Source of the DNA: Cacajao melanocephalus
Lineage: Eukaryota; Chordata; Mammalia; Primates; Pitheciidae
Direction: 5' to 3'
Assembly (NCBI GenBank): GCA_963573385.1
Contig: CAUYLG010034927.1
Location: forward strand, 62,001-126,000
DNA length: 64,000 nucleotides
In this document: one piece after another, positions 34,340 through 45,780 of the stretch
Layout of the letters: each line of letters starts with the position of its first letter
How positions within the stretch are numbered: the stretch's first letter is position 1
Position numbers and translations under genes: made by a program
Notes under the pieces: model-generated
What the model was told of the DNA's origin: nothing
What the model saw: the letters and a program-made list of their open reading frames with translations, nothing else
Database searches by the model: none

Positions 34340-34510
34340 GGTGACCCAGGCAGCATATTAAGCACTTGAAGTGCAATATACCCTCATCCATTTTATACCC
34401 ATTTCACAGATGAAGAAACAGAGGCTCAGAAAGGTGAAGTTCTTTTCTAGAGATCCAGCAAAGAGCAAAGTGACAGAGGTAGTGGTTTGGGCGCAGTTCT
34501 GCTTGGTTCC
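34340..34510 (-). mobile_element. MIR
   Basis: 'tacccatttcacagatgaag' and aaacagaggctcagaaaggt are reversed MIR. Confidence 0.85.
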
Positions 34511-34624
34511 AGGGTCTGTGTTCCAAAGTACTATGGGGACTTATCAAAGACTTATGGCAGCCTCAAAATGGGACCTGGACCCCAGACCCTTCTAAAACCA
34601 AAGTCCCCCATGCTTTTAATGCCT

Positions 34625-34710
34625 ATCCCTCCAAGTTAAGGTGTGTAAAATGCTTGGCACGCAGCAAGAGTTCGGCCATGTTGGTTATGATCATCAACAA
34701 TGGTAGTAAA
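34625..34710 (+). mobile_element. MIR tail fragment
   Basis: 'gtaaaatgcttggcacgcag' and 'gttggttatgatcatcaac' correspond to the MIR 3' end. Confidence 0.6.
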
Positions 34711-35049
34711 AGGCTTTGTCTAGGAAAAAGCGTAGGAAGAGGGAGAGCATGGCCTCCCTAGGGGAGTGGACTACTTGTGACCCCATGGAAAACCCAGCAG
34801 TGCACGGGGCAGGGCAGAAGAGGCCCGTTGCTCTGGAGGCCGCGGGTCAAGGAGGATTTCCCTGCACCACAGCCCTGACTCCCAGCGTCTGCTGTCCCAG
34901 AGCCCCCGTCCTGGCGCTTTGGAGATTTTCCTGATTGACTGGAGCAAACTGCCTGGTCCCCTCCAGGCCTGGCCTGGATGGAAGGAGCCGGAGCATGTAC
35001 TTAGACCACCCCGGATGGAGCAGCTGGGGAACCAGGGCTGTGGGTTCTG
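34711..35049. other. Unique DNA
   Basis: GC-rich, nothing recognised. Confidence 0.4.
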
Positions 35050-35240
35050 AGCTAGTCCTCTATGAAATATAAGTTAAAAATACGTCTGTATTGATCCGAG
35101 GTCTGAGGTCAGGCTCCAGGGACAATGCGTATTCCCTGCTGCATGCCCGGATGTCTCTAGCAATCTTAGAAATGAAAATTGAGAATGACTTAATTCCCTC
35201 TCTTGGGGCAAACAGGAGCGAGCTGCCCCGTGTCCCCTTC
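35050..35240. promoter_or_regulatory. Candidate conserved noncoding block D
   Basis: Repeat-free. aggtctgaggtca at 35099-35111 fits a DR1-type nuclear-receptor element (two AGGTCA-like halves, one-base spacer). gaatgacttaattcc lies near 35180. Composition-based. Confidence 0.3.
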
Positions 35241-35299
35241 CAAGGCTGGTTTCTCACACTGGCAGGGGACAGCCCAGGCTGGCAGAGCTGGAAATTGCC

Positions 35300-35475
35300 T
35301 TAATTTCATCTGTTCCAATACCTCCATTCTGCAGATGGGGACACTGAGGCCCAGAAGGGGAAACGGGGTTACCCAAGGTCAAAGAGTAAGAGGTAGACAC
35401 AGAAGAAGAATTCAAACCCAGGTTTCTGGACTCCCAGGCAAAGTCCTCGCCCCATACCCCATCTCTTGGCTAAAG
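35300..35475 (-). mobile_element. MIR, near full length
   Basis: 'ccattctgcagatggggaca', ctgaggcccagaaggggaaa and 'gaattcaaacccaggtttct' are reversed MIR. Confidence 0.88.
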
Positions 35476-35504
35476 TACTTATTCTCCAAAGGAGGTCTTT
35501 GAAC

Positions 35505-35925
35505 CATCCATTCATTTCACAAATATTTATTGAGTACCTACTATACACGTCATGTTAGAAATTAGAAATTAGGAAGACCACAGAAAGCAATCCCAGGCTT
35601 GGGGAGGTTACAGTCTAAGGTGGTGGAGCTCCCAGACCTGCTGGCTCTTCTTGCCAACTCTTTCCCAGTCACCTTGGCATTTAATAGAATGTACTGGGCT
35701 CTTCCTGATGCCAGGCCGTGTCAAGGCTGGGGAATGCAGAGACGAAGCAGGCACCGTTTGGGGTCCTAGAAAATCCAGTCATTTGGGGAGTGCACACACA
35801 CCATCACAAATTGAAGAAAATTCGTGATAGAAAGGAAAATAGAGATGGTGCTGCAGAACCCAGGAACGTTCACAAGGGCTTCTTGGAAAACGTGGCCTTT
35901 ATTGTGGATGTTGAAACCATGAAGA
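35505..35925 (-). mobile_element. L2 LINE, left part
   Basis: 'cattcatttcacaaatattt', 'attgagtacctactatacac' and 'gggcttcttggaaaacgtgg' give the reversed L2 3' end. It resumes at 36545 beyond two Alus. Confidence 0.8.
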
Positions 35926-35931
35926 TTTGGG

Positions 35932-36246
<315 letters not shown>

Positions 36247-36250
36247 TGAG

Positions 36251-36780
<530 letters not shown>

Positions 36781-36839
36781 CTCTCTCCCTGAGACCTCTT
36801 AACCCGATATGCCCACCGCCAGTCTGATCGTTCCTCAAA

Positions 36840-37260
36840 AAGTGCAAGACAGAGTTACCACACAACCCAGAAATTTCGCTTTAGGTATTTATCCAAGAGA
36901 AGTGAAAACCCTTGTCCATGCAAAAACTTGCCCATGAGTGCTCACAGCTGCATTCTTCATTCTAGCAAAAGAGTGGAAACACCCCGAATGTCCATCAACA
37001 GAGGAGTGGATAAACAAGATGTGGTCTATATGTGCAACGGAATATGATTTAGCCATGTAAAAGAATGAAGTTCTGATCCGTGCTACAACATGGATGTCTC
37101 AAGGAGGAACCTTGACAGCATTGTGCTAGGAGAAAGAAGCCCATCCCAGAAGACCACATATTATTTGATGCATTTATAGGGAGTGTCTAAAATAGGTAAA
37201 TCTATAGAGACAGAGGCTAGATTAGTAGTAGCTGCGGCTGGACTGGGGTGGGGGTTGCTA
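36840..37260 (+). mobile_element. L1M 3' end
   Basis: 'caacccagaaatttcgcttt', 'aagagtggaaacaccccgaa', 'tgtccatcaacagaggagtg', 'ggatgtctcaaggaggaacc' and 'agacagaggctagattagta' follow L1M ORF2-end/3' UTR. Truncated and dead. Confidence 0.9.
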
Positions 37261-37271
37261 TGATGGCTAAG

Positions 37272-37350
37272 GGTTTAAATAGGGTGGTCCAGGAAGGTCT
37301 CCAGGGGAAGGTAATACTAGAGCCAAGACATTCAGCAGGTGGGGGCTCTG
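37272..37350 (-). mobile_element. L2 fragment
   Basis: 'aaatagggtggtccaggaag' and gtctccaggggaaggtaata are reversed L2. Confidence 0.65.
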
Positions 37351-37479
37351 GCCTTTTGCTCTCCAGAGAAATGACTCAGACTCATGGCCAGCAGGCAGAA
37401 GGCAATGAGTGGAAGCTACTGATTTATCGATCCTGTGGTGTCTGGGTTTTCCTCCGTACTCTTCTCAGCAACAGCAGGA

Positions 37480-37600
37480 GAGGACAGAAATGCTCCCCTC
37501 TTATAAAGAGGAAACTGAGGCCCAACAAGGGGTGCCTTGTCTACGATCACACAGCTACTTACTAGGGGTCTTCCTGCTCCACTCCAGCTGGTGAGGCGGA
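37480..37600 (-). mobile_element. MIR fragment
   Basis: 'cttataaagaggaaactgag', gcccaacaaggggtgccttg and 'cgatcacacagctacttact' are reversed MIR. Confidence 0.88.
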
Positions 37601-38179
37601 CAGGGGCAACCTGCAACATCTCCCAAACCTCAGGGTACAGCAAAGGGAAAAATGCCACCCCCACCGCCACTGCCACAGCCACCTGCCTCAGATATGCCTT
37701 CAGGAGTGTCCAGGGAAAATACCCCAGGGGCTGCTCGGCAGTCCTCCAGCCCCCACCCTGCCCCGCACGCATGCACAGGACCAGCCCATGATCCCACGGA
37801 GGCTCCTGCCAACGCAACTGAAATTGTTCAGGACTTGGCGAGCGCCTGCTGGGGAGGCTGCGGGTGGGAGGACCTGGTGGGGGCAGGCGGGTGGATGCTG
37901 GGGAAGGGGATGGGGAGCAACAAAGCCTTCCTCCTTAGAGACTGTTTGTTCTCTCAACAGCTGTTAGAAATGTAAGGGTTTTCATGCTCCAGGCTCAGAA
38001 GGGAGAGCAGGGAGACAGCTCTAGGGACACATTACTTGCCACTGCCTGTGTCCTGGGAGGGAGGATGTGCACCTAGCCATCATCTGCTTTGTGCACCCAC
38101 CCTTGGCCATGCATCCACTCCAGCAGCCCTGTGGGCAGGCAGCAGGCTCTAGCAGGGCCTCCACGGGGGTCCCAATCGT
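37601..38179. other. Unique DNA
   Basis: GC-rich with a cca/ccg-rich stretch at 37650-37690. No gene recognised. Frames of 85-133 codons overlap on both strands. Confidence 0.4.
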
Positions 38180-38300
38180 GTCGAATTCACAACTCACTGA
38201 CTTCCTGCAAGTCATACTGCACTCTGAGCCTCAGCTTCCTCATCTATAAAATGGGCGTGGTAATCACCCCCCTTCTTCACAGGGTTTTGGCCATCAGCTA
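38180..38300 (+). mobile_element. MIR
   Basis: 'cactctgagcctcagcttcc', tcatctataaaatgggcgtg: MIR core to 3' part. Confidence 0.88.
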
Positions 38301-38314
38301 AACCCAATCACTCC

Positions 38315-38810
38315 ATCACAGATGATCACTGTACGCCTATGATGTGCCAAACCTGGGGATACCATGAATAACAACCACACATGCCACTCATAGCTTCGGA
38401 GGGAAACAGTAAATGATCCCAGATGATCACTTTTATGAGTCCAGGTTTGCAACATGCTACAGAGGAGAAGGCAGAGCGTCCTGGGATCAAAAGCATGAGA
38501 CTTACTGCGGAGGTCAGGCGAGGCTTCCACGTGGAAGTGGCACTTTGGGTAAACGAGCGCCAACTAGGGGAAGGAAGAGGGAAGTGCACACAGGACCCTG
38601 AGTCAGGGGTGACCGCGGCTGCAGGAGGGATGTCTAGAACTGCTGGAGCAGAGAAAACTAGAGGGACCTAGCCATAGGGGCCGATTCCCATGGAGCCTTG
38701 CAAGCCACCGGCAGGATTCTGCACTTATCTCAAGGGCACTGGGGAGCCATGGATGGTTCTCAACCTGGAAGGAGCCTGACCAGCTCATAGGAAGACCAGA
38801 GTCCTCTGTC
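38315..38810 (-). mobile_element. L2 LINE fragment
   Basis: 'cgcctatgatgtgccaaacc', 'gcgaggcttccacgtggaag', 'aagagggaagtgcacacagg' and 'ggcactggggagccatggat' are reversed L2 over about 500 bp. Confidence 0.8.
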
Positions 38811-39609
38811 GCGAGCAGCAATTCCCATGGGGTCCTTTGTGGCCGCATTTGACGAGGTGCTGGCGAAGGGTTCATTCATAAATTAGGTTTGGCCTGAGTG
38901 CCAGGAGCTGCGGCGTCACAGGCAAGAGGTTCGTTCAGGGTCAGGTACCTAGAACATTCCCTGGCTGCCACCAGAAGGCTCTGTCTTTACCAAAAAGTCA
39001 TCCCAGGAGAGCTCACAGCCGGGTTTTAGCACTGCCGTCCACCCCAGAGCCCACACTATCTCATCTCAGAGCCTCACCTCTTGATGGCTGACAGGTTCAG
39101 TATAAAACATCCCAGCACAGTGCACAGTAGGTGCTTCATGACAAAAGCCACCATTATTTGAGTAGTCACCATGTTCTCGTGGCTCTGAGGCTTTCTATTC
39201 ATGAACATAGTTTACTATCTTAGTAATCCTTGAGGTAGGAACCAGCATCCTCTTTGTTCTGGAGAAGCCTGCCAGGCGGATACTTGGAGATGTTTCTTTT
39301 CAGGGCCAAGGCCTCAAAGAGCTGGAGTCAGGCCTCACAACAGGTCTCCATCACAAGCACCTGTCTTCTTAACTCCTTCTTTGCCCCATATCCTCTTTAC
39401 ACATACAGGGCATCCAACGGTCACTCCTCTGACTCCTTCCTGAGGCCATTTGCATGTATTTTCTTATGGGTGGCAGAATGAGGGTCACAGCCAGCAGCAG
39501 GATTAAAGCCCCTGCATGTGGGCTGTGATGAGGGTGACACAGCACAGGTAAAGTGCTGGCTTAGTGGTTGGCATACCCACTTGATAAATGACGGAGGGTC
39601 CATGATGAT
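38811..39609. other. Mostly unique DNA with short MIR traces
   Basis: 39070-39170 (agcacagtgcacagtaggtg, cttcatg) and 39180-39260 (tagtaatccttgaggtagga) resemble MIR ends. The rest is anonymous. Confidence 0.4.
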
Positions 39610-39775
39610 TGTACCTCACACCACCATTGAGCCAGGGAGGGCTCCGTGGTATTCATCCCACTGGACAGATAGGTCAAGGGAGGCACAGAGAGCCAATGTC
39701 AAGTCAAGAGACTCACAGCAAGATCAGAGGTGGGACTGTCTCAACCCCACACACAGCATCCATGGATTGCTCCAT
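39610..39775 (-). mobile_element. MIR
   Basis: 'tcatcccactggacagatag' and 'gtcaagggaggcacagagag' in reversed MIR order. Confidence 0.7.
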
Positions 39776-40024
39776 AGAAATCTCCTGGGCACAGAGCCAC
39801 CTCTATCGCCCCTGAGAGCCAATCCCTGGATCTTTCCATTCAGCTCACAGGCCTCCCCCATTCCTTCAGATTCCAGCCCCTGGAGTGGGATTCTCCATCC
39901 ATTGTCCTCTCAGTGGGCCAAGCTTCTCTCACACCAGAAGAGCCTTACCAGCAGCTGCTTAACTCAAATTATAGCTTCTTTAGAAAGAAAGAAAACAGGG
40001 GATAAGCGATCGAGGCAAACATTG
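39776..40024. other. Unique DNA, possible L2 trace
   Basis: 'tgtcctctcagtgggccaag' faintly resembles L2. Nothing firm. Confidence 0.3.
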
Positions 40025-40260
40025 CCACTCTAAAGAGACTCTCATCAGCCTGTTATGAGCGAGGAGTTTGTTTTTTGTTAATATTTTTTCTGCATGGCAT
40101 GCTGCAAATAAGAACGTTCAGAGAGCAAATTGGTGGCGTATTTATTGCTGTTGGTTCTTCAGCAGCACTAAGCCAGGAATAACAGAGAAGCCGTTTGAAG
40201 CGTGAGCTCAATTCCGCCTGGTTAAAGCGATCAGGGCTGCGCTCCAGGGCTGTGTTTTGT
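40025..40260. promoter_or_regulatory. Candidate conserved noncoding block E
   Basis: Repeat-free AT-rich block with ttgttaatattttttct, ggcatgctgcaaataaga, caaattgg and a tttattgctgttgg run, flanked by GC-rich DNA. One of the clearest enhancer-like stretches by composition. Confidence 0.4.
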
Positions 40261-40589
40261 CAAGTGGACACAGAGCACAACCCCAGAACATCCAAACTAA
40301 TAGCATAATCGGATTGAGACTTCCGAATGCTCCCCACATCCCTTCACCTCCCTGGGGCAGGGGACTGAGCTCCAAGCTCCAGGTGCCCACCCAGCACCCA
40401 GCCCAGTCCCAGAAAAGGCTGATGCCTCCCCCTACCCAGCCAAGCTATGCTCTTAGCATTGTACCTTGCTCCCAGGTACCTGAGAGGGATGGCAGTGTGA
40501 GACCTAAGTCATGCACCCAGGAGGGTGGGGGTGTCCCCTGAAGCAGAGAGTTCCACAGAGAAGATACCAAGGGGATCACCTTAAAGACC
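40261..40589. other. Unique DNA
   Basis: 40290-40325 (actaatagcataatcggatt) may extend block E. Otherwise anonymous. Confidence 0.35.
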
Positions 40590-40800
40590 AGCACTGGTAG
40601 TTCCTGGTTGAGTGACCTTGAGCAAGGTACTTAACCTCTTCATCCGTGCCTCTATTTCTCCGTAAGTAAAATGGGTATCATCACGAATACCTACATCTCA
40701 AGATCATTATGTGGATTAAAATGAGTTAATGCATGGGAAGGGAATCCTTTAGAACAGTGCCTGGCCCTTGGTAAGTATTACATAAGCACTGGGTTTTATT
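40590..40800 (+). mobile_element. MIR, nearly complete
   Basis: 'tgagtgaccttgagcaaggt', acttaacctcttcatccgtg, 'gtaagtaaaatgggtatcat', 'gtggattaaaatgagttaat' and 'aacagtgcctggcccttggt' run through the full MIR. Confidence 0.95.
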
Positions 40801-41145
40801 TATTTAAAATCTGTTGCCCAGGCTGGAGTGCAGTAGTGCAAACATAGTTCGCTGCAGCCTCAAACGCCTGCGCTCAAGTGATCCTCCCTCCCCAGCTTCC
40901 ACAGTAGCTGAGACTACAGGTGTGCACCACCATGCCCAGCTAATTTTTAAATTTTTGTGCAGAGACTAAATTTAACTTTTGTGTAGAGGGGCATCTCACT
41001 ATGTTTTCCAGGCTGGTCTCAAGGCAGAATTCTGGTGGCTCAATAATCTTGATCATCCCAGAATTACAGAACTCCTGGGCTCAAGTGATACCCCCTTCTC
41101 GGTCCCCCAAAGCTCTGGGATTGCAGGTGTGAGCCACCATGCCTA
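40801..41145 (-). mobile_element. AluJ-like Alu with a 47-bp insertion and a 25-bp duplication
   Basis: Reversed Alu from aatctgttgcccaggctgga to 'gagccaccatgcctagc'. Two departures from consensus: a tandem duplication of about 25 bp at 40940-40965 and 40966-40990, and about 47 extra bases at 41022-41068 between ctggtctcaa and aactcctggg. The extra segment begins near aattctgg and ends near ccagaatt, which are exact reverse complements. Confidence 0.93.
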
Positions 41146-41159
41146 GCATTCGATGTTTA

Positions 41160-41330
41160 CTGGAAAGATCACAAGGTCTAGAGTCTGCAACCTGGACTTT
41201 GCACACTGTGTGAACTTGGGCGGGTCACTTCAACTTTGGCTTCTTTATCTGAACAGACAGGAGGTGATAACTCACACCTATGTCACAGGCGGCTGTGAGG
41301 ATTAACCTGTAAGGAGTGTTCATGGGTTTC
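41160..41330 (+). mobile_element. MIR
   Basis: 'cacactgtgtgaacttgggc', gggtcacttcaactttggct and 'ggcggctgtgaggattaacc' follow MIR. Confidence 0.88.
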
Positions 41331-41389
41331 GTAAGCAGCGCTGGGAGGATGCTGGTTTTGTGGCCCAGTCGGGGCCCCTTGGGAAACAG

Positions 41390-42110
41390 TATAGTACGCT
41401 GTTGGTAGATTATGAATTACGACAACCACTTGGAAAATAATATGGCAATGTAGCATCATGTGGAAGATGCACATACCCTCTGACTCAGCAATTTCACCCC
41501 TAAGAAGACACCCAAAAAGAATTCTGACTGATGTGCTCAAGTTTCACACCTGGATGCTCACGGTGGTGTGTTCAAGGGGTCTCTGGGCAAGAAAACACCT
41601 CAGTGCCATGGCTAGGACATCACATGAATCAATTGTGGGACAGCCAAGCAATGGACTTCCACACACACTGAAAATAAATCAATCGCACCGCTACGGGACA
41701 CGCTCCCACCCCACTCCCTGGGGACTGCCACACTCCCACACAGCCTAAAAATAAATTAACCACACCACGATGGAACAATACCAGGGAATCGTGTCCTGGT
41801 GGAATAACTGTATCTCCTGTCGGGATGATTATTCAGACCTACACAAATTCTCAAGGACTGTACACCTGGGGGCAGGGGAAGAAATAAAAGATGCAGGTAA
41901 AAAAAAAACAAAAAACAAAAAACTGAGGACATCTGAATAAGGCCCACCTTGTACTATCGTGTCAATTTCCTGTTTTGATTATTTTTACCATGCCTTGAAA
42001 GGTATTATCATTGGGGGAAGCTGGGTGAAGGGTTCACAGGGTCTCTCTGTATTATTCTTTCAACTTCTTGTGAGCCTTAAATGATTTCAAAAAAAAAAAA
42101 GTGAAATGAA
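41390..42110 (+). mobile_element. L1M 3' end, about 700 bp
   Basis: 'acttggaaaataatatggca', 'gactcagcaatttcacccct', 'gacatctgaataaggcccac', 'ttttgattatttttaccatg' and 'ggggaagctgggtgaagggt' run to an A-rich tail at about 42100. A duplicated cct…aaaataaat segment lies inside (41660-41760). Confidence 0.88.
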
Positions 42111-42119
42111 ACGGATTAA

Positions 42120-42515
42120 TTAATTCCAGCACCTGCAACAACATAAAGGCATCTCAAAAACAGAATGAAGAAAGATAAAGAAGAAAGCACACAGTCCAGA
42201 TAATGTTTGTGATTCCATCTATACTGAGCTCAAAAACAGGCAACCCCTACACTATAGTATCCAGGAATCTTATGCATGTAATGAATCCCTAGCAGAGAAC
42301 CAACCCTGAACCCAGAAGCAGGATTTGCCTTGGCAGTGGAGATGGGTAGCAGGTGGGATGGTGCCCACAGGGCTTGGCTGTATGGGCGGCATTGCACTTC
42401 TCAAGCTCGGTGGTGGGAAGCCTGTTGTTTGTTGGTTTTCCTTGTCCCTTACGCCTACCTTTTGTATTTCATTTTGTTTGAATAACATATCTCCATAAAA
42501 ATAAGTTTTAAAAAG
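42120..42515 (+). mobile_element. Second L1M 3' end
   Basis: 'acagtccagataatgtttgt', gattccatctatactgagct and caaaaacaggcaacccctac, then a tail ccataaaaataagttttaaa. Placed directly behind the previous L1M tail; either a second insertion or a rearranged part of one. Confidence 0.75.
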
Positions 42516-42519
42516 GGTT

Positions 42520-42640
42520 TGGTCTTTGGGGTCAGAAAGTCCTGGGTCAAGTGCTGGCTTTGCCACCTAGCAGTCAAGTGACCTTGGCCGAGTCACCTCT
42601 GGGCCTCAGGGTCCTCTGTGCGGAAACTGCTGGGCAGGCC
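42520..42640 (+). mobile_element. MIR
   Basis: 'gtcctgggtcaagtgctggc', tttgccacctagcagtcaag and tgaccttggccgagtcacct are the MIR core. Confidence 0.9.
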
Positions 42641-42849
42641 TTCATGGAAAAATGACCTCCCAGCACCTTTAGGTAGGTATCTGGGCCTCCCTTTCTCTGC
42701 AGGGACTTGGAGTAAGGCCTGCAGGGACATCTTTGCCCAACTGTGTGGCCCTGTGGGGGCACTGCCCACCCATGTCCCTGAAGTTTTCTGCTTGGAAAGG
42801 GAATATGAACTCTACTTTCTCTCTCTCTCTACTATTATTAATATTTTTG
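42641..42849. other. Unique DNA with a short (CT)n
   Basis: A tctctctctct run near 42820-42830. Otherwise anonymous. Confidence 0.4.
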
Positions 42850-43117
42850 ACAGGGTCTAACTCTGTTGCCCAGGCTGGAGTTCAGTGGTACAATCACGGT
42901 TCACTGCAGCCTTAAATTCCTAGCCATCCTTCTGCCTCAGCCTCCCAAGTAGCTGGGACTACAGGCACACACCACCATGCCCAGCTAATTAATAAAAGAA
43001 AAAAAAATGTGTAGAGACGGGGTTTCACCACATAGCCCAAGCCAGTCTCAAACTCCTGAGCTCAAGCGATCCTCCCACCTGGGCCTCCCAAAGTGCTAGG
43101 GTTACAGATGCATGTCT
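42850..43117 (-). mobile_element. AluJ-like Alu, slightly truncated
   Basis: gacagggtctaactctgttg to 'aaagtgctagggttacagat'. The terminal 'gccaccgcgcc' part is missing, and an A-rich run replaces the mid T-run (ttaataaaagaaaaaaaat). Confidence 0.93.
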
Positions 43118-43850
43118 AACACTGCTCCAGGCATGTGCTTACCCTCTCTCAATAACACCTTCCCCAGCTATGTCTCCCACCGAGAAGAAGGAGTCATCCC
43201 AAGCTGCTTAGATTTGGGGCAGTGTCTGCGCCAGGTTTGCTAACGGCAGGGCCTTCTCCTCCATGGAATGGCCAAGCTCCCCTGTTTCCTCTCTCTTCTC
43301 TGATTTGCCCACATGGGTACAGATCTTGTTGCCTTTCTCTCTCTTCTGCAACGAGCTAGAGCAAGGCAACCTTCTGCATCTGACTTAGCTGAACAGTCAT
43401 CCCCTTAGACCTCATGCCTGGGCCCAGCTGGGCCAACCCTCATGAACAACCATGCAAAGTTTACCTTCCTCTCCCACTCTTCCCATCCGTATTACACTTG
43501 AAGACCTTGTCCCCTTTACTGCTTTGAACAATTTAATTCTACTCCTCAGAGGGACAGACTTGGTTCTGTGCTTAAAGCCCAAACACCAAGGCAATCGCGA
43601 CCACCGTTCACCTCTCTTCATTTGCTCTTACGAAACATCACTGCCGTCCAGAATAAACCTTAGTCTTTTTTTCCCTCTGCTTCCAGCTCCCTAAATATGT
43701 GTGAATATAAAATATAAATATATGTAAATATAATTCTGTGGCCGTTTGTGTTCAAGATTTCGAATTTCTTCCTAGAGGGAAAAGGCAGGAAGGGATGGCT
43801 TGTAAGCGCAGGCTGTGCTTCATTAAGAAGCATGTTTGGGGTGGCGATCA
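43118..43850. other. Unassigned DNA, possibly an eroded repeat
   Basis: 43380-43670 has a degraded LTR/LINE feel but I cannot name it. 43690-43740 is AT-rich (aatataaatatatgtaaat). No gene found. Confidence 0.3.
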
Positions 43851-44174
43851 CTTTTCTCTAAGCTAGACAAGGCGGCTGGAAGCTGACCTCGGTACATCCT
43901 GAAATTTCATCAACTCCCTTTCTCCTCCAAAGAGCCCCTCCCAACCCCTCCTCCACCAAAACAGAGCCCCTTCCTTCCTGTCTCCCCAGGGACCTCCAGG
44001 GGTCACAGGGACTGCGTGAAATGCGCTCCTCCGCTCCGATCTGAGGGGCTCTGGGCTTCCAGACAGTCTTAGATACCTGGCAGTCGGCCCACCGGCACGT
44101 GATGGGGCCCCAGGTCACGAACAGTGGGGCTGGAGGGGCTACAGATGAGCGTCTGGAGGGGATCGCCACCGCCT
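43851..44174. other. Unique DNA
   Basis: GC-rich, with some CpGs at 44020-44170. The 103-codon minus frame (43858-44169) is not recognised. Confidence 0.4.
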
Positions 44175-44310
44175 GAACTGACGGAAAGGAATCTTTGCCT
44201 TAATTTTCATCACAGACACATGTTGTAGCACTGTGCATCTTCAACAGAACCCTTTCGGAATAACGATAAACGGCAATGTCAATAATAACAAATCATAACT
44301 GCCCCGCTCA
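44175..44310. promoter_or_regulatory. Candidate conserved noncoding block F
   Basis: Repeat-free AT-rich stretch: ctttgccttaattttcatca, ggaataacgataaacgg and caataataacaaatcataac. HOX/SOX-like words without repeat identity. Confidence 0.35.
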
Positions 44311-44329
44311 CTACCTCCAAGAGGGCTGG

Positions 44330-44530
44330 AAATGGTGACAGCCACTGACTGGGTCGCTTCTTAGATGTACACATTTTATAAACACTAGAGCATCCAGTTC
44401 TCACATCTATCCTACGAAGAAGGACCGAGGATTCTCCCCATTTGACAGACAAGGAAACTGAGGCTGCAGGAAGTTTGGCTCCTGTCAGGGGCACTTACGT
44501 GGTAAGCGGTAGAGCCTGGAGTTGTAGCTT
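44330..44530 (-). mobile_element. MIR, near full length
   Basis: 'cacattttataaacactaga', 'ctccccatttgacagacaag' and gaaactgaggctgcaggaag are reversed MIR. Confidence 0.88.
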
Positions 44531-45099
44531 AGACCACATCTTTCTCTCCAGTCCCAACATTCAGCTCAGTAAGGAGACATCAAAATGATGCTTTTTCGTG
44601 GATTCCATTCAGTGAGAAGGCTCGTCCTGAGCCAGGACTCTTGCTAGGTGACCCTGGGGCTCCCAAACGGCCTCAACTCTAAAATTCAAAGATTCCCAAC
44701 CAAGGCCTATTCCGACAGAGCCTTATGAGAAGGCAGTTGCCCGCCAACCCCCAGCATGTGGGCTATCCCAGCCTTTGTAACATAAGAAATATTGAAAATG
44801 GCTCACAGACACTCCCCCACCACCATCACTTTCAGAGCCAGCAGGTTACCCCCCAGTGCCTGACTTTGTGGGGACATCCAGTGCCACCATGCTGGTTTCA
44901 GTTCTGGGCAGGCCAGAGGGCACTTCTGCAGGAGGTAGAAACTCCCGACGCTTGGGACTTAACCTCTCTCGCCCAGAGCCAGCCAGTCGTTGTAAGGGAG
45001 CCGAGGGAGGGGGTGGAGGGCCCGTTCAGCCCATGCCACGAAGGCCCCTCAGCTGGCGGGACATCAAAACCCCGCACAAAACGCTTCCATGTGGCACCA
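44531..45099. other. Unique DNA
   Basis: No repeat recognised. Frames of 91 and 201 codons (44725-45330) overlap in different phases with no recognised domain; open by GC bias. Confidence 0.4.
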
Positions 45100-45235
45100 G
45101 CCCTCGGCCCGCGTCCTTCACGTCGGATTAATCCTCCGGCTGCTTGGACAGACGTGTCCTCACCACTCTGCTTTCATGTTTGCCCACAATTTGAATGTCA
45201 TCACACAAAATCAAGGCTAATTGTGAACAGATCTC
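45100..45235. promoter_or_regulatory. Candidate conserved noncoding block G
   Basis: ggattaatcc at 45125-45134 is a perfect palindrome of two overlapping TAATCC (OTX/PITX-type K50 homeodomain) words. acaatttgaatgtcatc and aaggctaattgtgaac follow. Repeat-free. Confidence 0.35.
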
Positions 45236-45515
45236 CCCCTCCCCCCGGCCTGCCTCCCCTCCCCATTCTGCCTTCCCTGTCCACATCTGGATCCCACAAC
45301 CTCGCTCAGGGGCCTTGGAGACCTGCTTAGGCTGCGAACTCTGAGACTCTGACCTGATCTCCTTTTCCCGTCTCCCAGCCTCCTAAATATATATCATGGA
45401 ATGTTCTTTTCTTTCCTTTGCCATTGACTTTGCTGTAGCCATCCCCCAGACGACCCTACGAATTCCCCACCTTTCTGGGCTCTCTCTAAGTAGGGGGCAA
45501 AGCTCTGACAAAGTT
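45236..45515. other. Unique DNA with a C-rich run
   Basis: ccccctccccccggcctgcc at 45236-45255. Nothing else recognised. Confidence 0.4.
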
Positions 45516-45780
45516 GGCTGCGTGCCTTGGTTCACACCTGTAGGCCAAAGCAGAAAGATTGCTTGAGCCCAGGAGTTCAAGACCAGCCTGGGCAACAAAG
45601 TGGAACTGTGTCTCTACAAAAAAATACAAAGATTAGCTGGGCGTGGTAGCACACACCTGTGGTCCCAGCTACTTAGGAGGCTGAGGTGGGAGGATTTCTT
45701 GAGCCTAGGAGTTTGAGACCAGCCAGGGCAGCATAGTGAGATCCCCATCTCAAAAAACAAGGCAAAATGAAATAAAATAG
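45516..45780 (+). mobile_element. AluJ-like Alu, truncated and deleted
   Basis: ctgcgtgccttggttcacac, a deletion after cctgtaggcc, 'gcttgagcccaggagttcaa', then a second unit that ends like a left monomer (gccagggcagcatagtgaga). Old and irregular. Confidence 0.9.

Noticed and set aside
44725..45330. 201-codon proline/serine-rich frame
   Set aside because: Overlaps a second frame in another phase. Composition reflects GC- and C-rich DNA, and no homologue is recognised.
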